30,563 nucleotides of DNA, from assembly GCA_001460835.1 (NCBI GenBank), contig CYKH01000197.1, positions 1 to 30,563 of the forward strand, given 5' to 3'. Positions within the stretch are counted from its first letter, which is position 1. Each line of letters opens with the position of its first letter. Below, in pieces: positions 25,559 through 30,563 of this stretch. Under the pieces are notes generated by a model. That model was not told the DNA's origin. It saw nothing but the letters and a program-made list of their open reading frames with translations, and ran no database searches. The position numbers and the translations under genes were made by a program. The stretch is from Bodo saltans. Its lineage: Eukaryota; Euglenozoa; Kinetoplastea; Eubodonida; Bodonidae.

Positions 25559-26096
25559 TTTTGTTTACTTTTCACAACATTACAAGTGGAGAGATTTACA
25601 AAGTACGTAAACGTAAGCGATTTCATCTGAAAAGATATTTTCGCTGGCTGGAGATACCAGACATAAATCAAGAAAAGCGAGAAAAAACAACCACCTTTTG
25701 TGAACAGTCTTCTCCAGTTTTCCCCCCTTCCTCGCTCTTTCCATTCACCCAAGAAACAGCAACGACGAAAAAAATTCTTACTCGGGATGAATTGTGATGA
25801 TCTTCGGCAGGCTTTTTTCTCCTTCTTTCTTTTTGATCAAACAGCTAAAGTTCTCTTTAAGAAAAAAAACGCCGACGCTACTTCAAACCAAAAGTAAGTT
25901 TAACAAACAAGCACGAACGAGTGAAGGATCGAAATAATTTGAAAAAGAGAGGACCGACGCTTATCACCCCCAACAAGAACCATACGATAGCCCATTTTCT
26001 GAAAAAAAGTGAGCACTCCAACACCAAATCAAAACCAGAAACACTAGGCCAGCAGCAACACACACGCAACAACAACAACAACCGGGAAAAAAAAAA
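25559..26096 (+). other. Spacer and A-rich leader upstream of CPS II
   Basis: No gene seen in 538 bp. A strong tract gcttttttctccttctttctttttg (25811-25835) is followed by AG at 25843-25844, the likely acceptor. The leader from there is A/C-rich with CAA repeats around 26067-26082 and ends in 10 A's before the ATG at 26097. Confidence 0.6.
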
Positions 26097-29000
26097 ATGG
26101 AGATTGACAAGTACCCTGATGCTGAACTCGTCCTTGCAGACGGGACACGCTACCGCGGCAAAAGCTTCGGCCACCGTGCCAGCGTCGCCGGTGAGGTGGT
26201 GTTCGCCACCGGAATGGTTGGGTATCCTGAGACCATGACGGATCCCTCCTATCAAGGGCAAATTCTCGTCCTGACCTACCCCCTCATTGGAAACTACGGA
26301 GTGCCAAACATTCAAACAGACGAGGACGGCCTCACGCACTACTTTGAATCTCATCAAGGCCGAATTTACATCTCTGCCCTTGTGGTCGGGGAGTATTGCG
26401 ACACGCCAAGCCACTGGCAAGCAGTTCGCACGTTAGGCGATTGGCTCCGTGACAAAAACATCCCTGCCATCTTCAGCGTGGACACCCGCAACGTCGTCAT
26501 CAAGCTTCGCGATAGCGGCTCCGCTCTCGGAAAGATTGTCATCGAGAACCAAGACGTTGAATTTGTCAACCCGAACTCTCAACATCTGGTGAAACAAGTG
26601 TCCACCCGGTACCCAGTGGAGTACGGCAGTGGCGATATCACCATCTTGTGCCTTGACATGGGTATCAAGTTGAACACCATCCGGTGCTTCCTCAAGCATT
26701 ACGTACGGTTCCGTGTGGTGCCCTGGGATTGGGACATCCGACAAGAGAAGTACGACGGCCTCTTCATCAGCAACGGACCTGGCGATCCGTCGGTTAACAC
26801 GGAAACGATTGACAATGTTCGCTGGGCGAAGAGCGTCCTCTTCGGACACAAGCCGTAAACGTACCCGGTGGTCTAGTACCGGGTCAGGACGCCACCGAAG
26901 ACGTACAAGCTCAAGTACGGCAACCGTGGACAGAACCAGCCGTGCAAGTGTCACCTGACCGGCCGAGTGCTGATTACCACGCAGAACCACGGGTACGCAG
27001 TCGATGTCGACACCCTGCCAGAGGATTGGGAGCCGTACTACACCAATCAAAATGATGGGAGTAACGAAGGCATCCGCCACAAGACGAAGCCGTTCTTCTC
27101 CGTGCAGTTCCACCCCGAGGCCCGTGTCGGCCCAATGGACACGGAGTTTCTTTTCGATGACTTCATCAAACAAGTTCGTCATGCCCGTGCCAAGGAATAC
27201 GTTGCCAACTGCCCCAAGAGGGTTCTCGTTCTGGGAGCCGGTGGCATTTCCATCGGTCAGGCGGGTGAGTTCGATTACAGCGGTAGCCAGTGTCTGAAAA
27301 GTCTTCGAGAGGAGGGCATCTTCAGCATTCTCATCAACCCCAACATCGCCACTGTGCAGACGGAAGTGGGCATGGCGGACAAGACATATTTCGTTCCAGT
27401 GAACGTGGAGTGTGTGACCCGTGTCATCGAGATGGAGCGTCCGGGTGGTATTCTGCTAGGTTGGGGAGGTCAAACCGCGCTCAACTGCGGGCTGGAGCTC
27501 GAGGAGCAGGGCGTGCTTGCCAAGTACGGTGTTCGAGTTCTCGGGACGCCAGTCCGAGCGATCGAAATGACCGAGGATCGTGAGCTCTTCCGTGACACGC
27601 TGCTCCAAATCGGCGAGCATGTCGCTCAGTCAGAGGCTGTCGTCAACGTGGACGCTGCCGTGATGGCCGCCTCGCGTATCGGCTACCCAGTCATGGTGCG
27701 CGCTGCGTTTGCTCTTGGTGGTTTGGGCAGCGGCATTTGCGACAACGAAGGCGCCCTCCGCTCGCTCGTGACCGTCGCCTTAGCCAACTCCCCCCAAGTC
27801 CTCGTTGAGCGTAGCGTCAAAGGCTGGAAGGAGGTGGAGTATGAAGTCGTTCGTGATATCTACGACAACTGCATTACTGTGTGCAACATGGAGAACTTTG
27901 ATCCGATGGGTGTGCACACGGGTGAGTCCATTGTGGTCGCTCCATCTCAGACGCTCACCAACGACGAGTACCACATGCTGCGTACCGCATCGATTAAAAT
28001 CATTCGCAAGCTGGGTATTGTAGGCGAGTGCAACATCCAGTACGGACTGAACCCCAAGTCCCACGAGTACGTGGTGATTGAGGTCAACGCACGCCTCTCC
28101 CGCTCGTCCGCACTTGCGTCCAAGGCGACGGGGTACCCTCTGGCGCACGTTGCGGTGAAGTTGGCCCTAGGCAAAGCACTTCCTGATGTGAAAAACGCCG
28201 TCACGAACTCCACCTCCGCGTGCTTTGAGCCCAGTCTTGATTACTGCGTGATCAAGCACCCCCGTTGGGACTTGTCTAAGTTTAACATGGTCAGCCAGAC
28301 TCTTGGCTCGATGATGAAGTCTGTCGGTGAAGTCATGTCGATTGGCAGGAACTTCGAGGAGGCATTCCAGAAGGCACTGCGTATGGTAGACAGCTCCAAC
28401 AAAGGATTCGAACCGACCGAGGACGAGTTCGACTACATGCACGAGATCCAGAACCCAACACCACGTCGTGTGTTCGCGATTGCGCGAGCTTTGGCGGAAG
28501 GGCACACGGTCGAGGAGATCCACCAGCTGAGTCAGATTGACTTATGGTTTTTGTACAAGCTCCAAAAGATCCACCGTCTGCGCACGTACATTAGCACTTC
28601 GTTCGGCTCGTGCAAGATGGCCAACCTCATTCCAGAGCCCGTCCTGCGTGAGGCTAAGGCGAAGGGTTTCAGCGATAAGCAGATCGCATCGTATGTGAAC
28701 TTGAGCCACGATGACATTCGTGCCAGGCGCCACCAACTCAACATCATGCCCATCGTAAAACAAATTGATACCGTCGCAGGTGAGTTCCCAGCAGATCAGA
28801 GCGGATACTTCTTTTTGTCCTACAACGCGCAATACGACGACTGCACGTTCCAGACGCACAACAACCCGCCCATCATTGTAGTAGGTTGCGGTGTGTATCG
28901 CATCGGAAACAGTGTTGAGTTCGACTACAGCGGTGTGCTGGTGAGCCGCGAGCTGAGACGTCGCGGCCATCGCGTTGTGCTCATCAACTGCAACCCCGAG

Positions 29001-30464
29001 ACGGTGTCCACGGACTACGACGAGGTGGATCGGTTGTACTTCGATGAGGTGTCCTCTGAAGTAGTGCTCGACGTGATTATTAAGGAGAACCCCAAGGGCG
29101 TGATTATTTCCGTTGGTGGTCAAGTTGCACAAAACATGGCACTGGAACTGCAACGCTTCAACGCGCCAGTTCTCGGCACCTCTGCGGACATGATCGACGC
29201 AGCGGAGGACCGCAACAAGTTCTCGGCCTTGTGCGATCGACTTCAGATTGACCAACCTCGATGGGCGTCTCTGACAAGCGTGTCGGATGCCAATCGGTTC
29301 TGCGACAACCTTGGCTTCCCAGTTCTTGTGCGCCCCTCGTACGTCCTCAGCGGCTCCGCCATGGCAGTGATTTGGAGAGAAGACGACGTGCAGCATTACC
29401 TCGCCGCCGCATCACGCGTATCGGGGAAGTACCCGGTTGTGATCAGCAAGTACCACGTCGATGCGAAGGAGTACGACGTGGACGTGGTAGCGTTCCGTGG
29501 AAACGTGCTGTGCTACTCCATTTGCGAACATATTGAGAACGCCGGCGTCCACTCTGGCGACGCGACCATGTTCCTGCCGCCCCAAGACACAGACGACGAG
29601 ACGCTCCAGATCTTGAGAGATCAGACGATCAAGTTGGCTGCAGCGTTGAACGTGACTGGTCCGTTGAATGTGCAGTTCCTACGCACGGTTGAGGGCGAGG
29701 TAAAGGTGATTGAAGCAAATCTTCGATCATCCCGATCCATCCCCTTCTGTTCCAAAGTGTTGGGCATCTCGTTCCCTAGAGTCATGGTGGACGCCTTCCT
29801 CGGCACCGAACTCAACCCACCCCAGCCGGTGCCTCAGGGCGATATTATGGCATTACCGTATGTTGGCTGCAAGACGTCGATGTTCTCCTTTGTGCGATTG
29901 GCCAAGGCCGACCCCATTCTCGGAGTAGAAATGGCTTCCACCGGTGAGGTCGGTGTGTTTGGTCATGAGAAGCACGAGGCCTTCTTAAAGGCACTCATCG
30001 CGTCCCGGTTTGTCTACCCCACTTCTAGTGTCCTGGTAGCCATCGATCGGGCTGAGGACTGCATTCAGTTTCTTCCTTACGTCAAGAAGTTGGCCTCCAA
30101 GTACATCATCTACGCCACGCCGCTCACTGCCACAATCCTCCGTGGCAGTGGTTGCCCGTGCACCATCCTGCACCTCCCTGAAAACCACCACGTCGAACCA
30201 ACAGTTTTGGGGCATTTAAAGAAGAAGTTGATCTCCTTGGTGATTCAACTCCGTGACAAGTCACGCGATTTTGTGCTGCGACATCAGACGGAGGAGACTG
30301 CTAGCCAAGATTACTACGTGCGAAGATATGCCGTAGATTTCAACACGCCTCTGGTGACCGAAATCCGGTTGGCGGAGTTGTTGACGGATGCCTTGTTGAG
30401 GTATGAGCCGAAGGATTTGGAAGTCCTTCCGTACGACGCATACGTTCCGCATGTGACCTACTAG
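26097..30464 (+). CDS. CPSII: Glutamine-dependent carbamoyl-phosphate synthetase II (GATase-CPS), interrupted as presented
   Basis: It spans 1455 codons in one frame, the length of a fused GATase plus CPS. It makes carbamoyl phosphate from glutamine, bicarbonate and 2 ATP in the cytosol, the first step of de novo pyrimidine synthesis. Order: GATase small domain (1-175, YPDAELVLADGTRYRG); GATase core (185-360) with SNGPGDPS, NRGQNQP, TTQNHGYAVD and FHPE (His339, Glu341); CPS halves with GAGGISIGQAGEFDYSG (about 376) and GCGVYRIGNSVEFDYSG (about 925), each with ATP-grasp motifs; C-terminal MGS-like regulatory domain (about 1310-1455). At residues about 247-267 the reading is nonsense with TAA 26856-26858 and TAG 26874-26876. 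In-place complementation of these bases restores the nucleophile motif with Cys255. Elsewhere the frame is intact, so this is not a decayed pseudogene. Kinetoplastid pyrimidine genes are clustered, and the cluster may continue to the right. Confidence 0.95.
26835..26897. other. Segment complemented in place without reversal
   Basis: Base-by-base complement of 26841-26897, read left to right, gives KPVFGICMGHQIMAQSCGG. This joins in frame to KTYKLKYGNRG at 26898. Reverse complement does not. The left edge is ambiguous between 26829 and 26841, because AGC/TCG both encode Ser and QE versus VL is not decidable. The right edge is 26897/26898, since AAG (Lys) fits the family. Length is preserved. 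Confidence 0.93.
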
Positions 30465-30490
30465 GGTGGCGGCACGATATGAGGGGTACA

Positions 30491-30491
<1 letters not shown>

Positions 30492-30522
<31 letters not shown>
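30492..30522. repeat. CAA trinucleotide repeat after CPS II
   Basis: About ten AAC/CAA units start 28 bases after the CPS II stop. Similar, shorter CAA runs lie in the CPS II leader and at 23043-23061, so this looks like simple-sequence UTR or spacer material. Confidence 0.9.
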
Positions 30523-30563
30523 CCAAAAGCTCCTTGGACGCGCAGAAAAACACCCCTTCTCCT

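Noticed and set aside
26835-26897. Ordinary micro-inversion in CPS II
   Set aside because: The reverse complement of the segment does not encode the motif; only the unreversed complement does.
26855-26900. Stops in CPS II explained by a short GT-AG intron (gtaaac...ag)
   Set aside because: Flanking exons would then lack the essential GICxGHQ motif, the lengths do not fit, and in-place complementation restores the motif exactly.

Overview
The window looks like nuclear DNA of a kinetoplastid flagellate, most likely a free-living bodonid such as Bodo saltans (inference, about 0.75). All convincing genes are on the + strand and intron-free. They are separated by short spacers with polypyrimidine tracts followed by AG, the signature of SL trans-splicing in a polycistronic unit. 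The gene set fits: an RxxxFYxxY...KYGPEP repeat protein, a PRL-type phosphatase with a CaaX tail, an IP3-receptor-type channel, a flagellar CFAP69-like protein and a fused GATase-CPS II.

Layout: 1-214, a 51-bp tandem repeat. 455-2488, a nibrin/NBS1-like FHA-BRCT protein. 2653-3873, Trm5 tRNA m1G37 methyltransferase. 4029-11318, a very large IP3 receptor/RyR-family Ca2+ channel with extreme GC-ending codon use. 11218-12135, a second, divergent copy of only the pore and C-terminus of the same family. 12328-14472, a WW-like/KYGPEP-repeat/coiled-coil protein. 14790-18416, a CFAP69-like armadillo protein fused to a CAP/SCP domain. 18874-19602, the proteasome chaperone PSMD9/Nas2. 19915-21426, an ankyrin-transmembrane-alpha/beta hydrolase. 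21650-22123, 22377-22943 and 24758-25558, three small secretory-pathway proteins, one with an LDLa module. 23862-24407, the PRL/PTP4A phosphatase. 26097-30464, CPS II, which starts de novo pyrimidine synthesis.

Two loci are structurally abnormal. (1) In CPS II, about 57-63 bp around 26835-26897 carry the base-by-base complement of the expected coding strand WITHOUT reversal. Complementing in place turns two stops and nonsense into KPVFGICMGHQIMAQSCGG, the class-I GATase nucleophile motif, in frame with both flanks. Ordinary inversion gives a reverse complement and cannot make this, so it is either a data-level artefact or something unprecedented. (2) The IP3R-like locus has an exact 69-bp direct repeat 412 bp apart, a frame-shifting duplication of the pore module, an abrupt codon-use boundary inside the first repeat copy, and an A-tract-preceded ATG that is out of frame with the long reading frame.

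The genes do not form one pathway, as is normal for kinetoplastid directional clusters. They cover DNA repair, tRNA modification, Ca2+ signalling, flagellum, proteasome assembly, lipid or ester hydrolysis, secretion, phosphatase signalling and pyrimidine synthesis. No tRNA, rRNA, CRISPR array or transposon was recognised.
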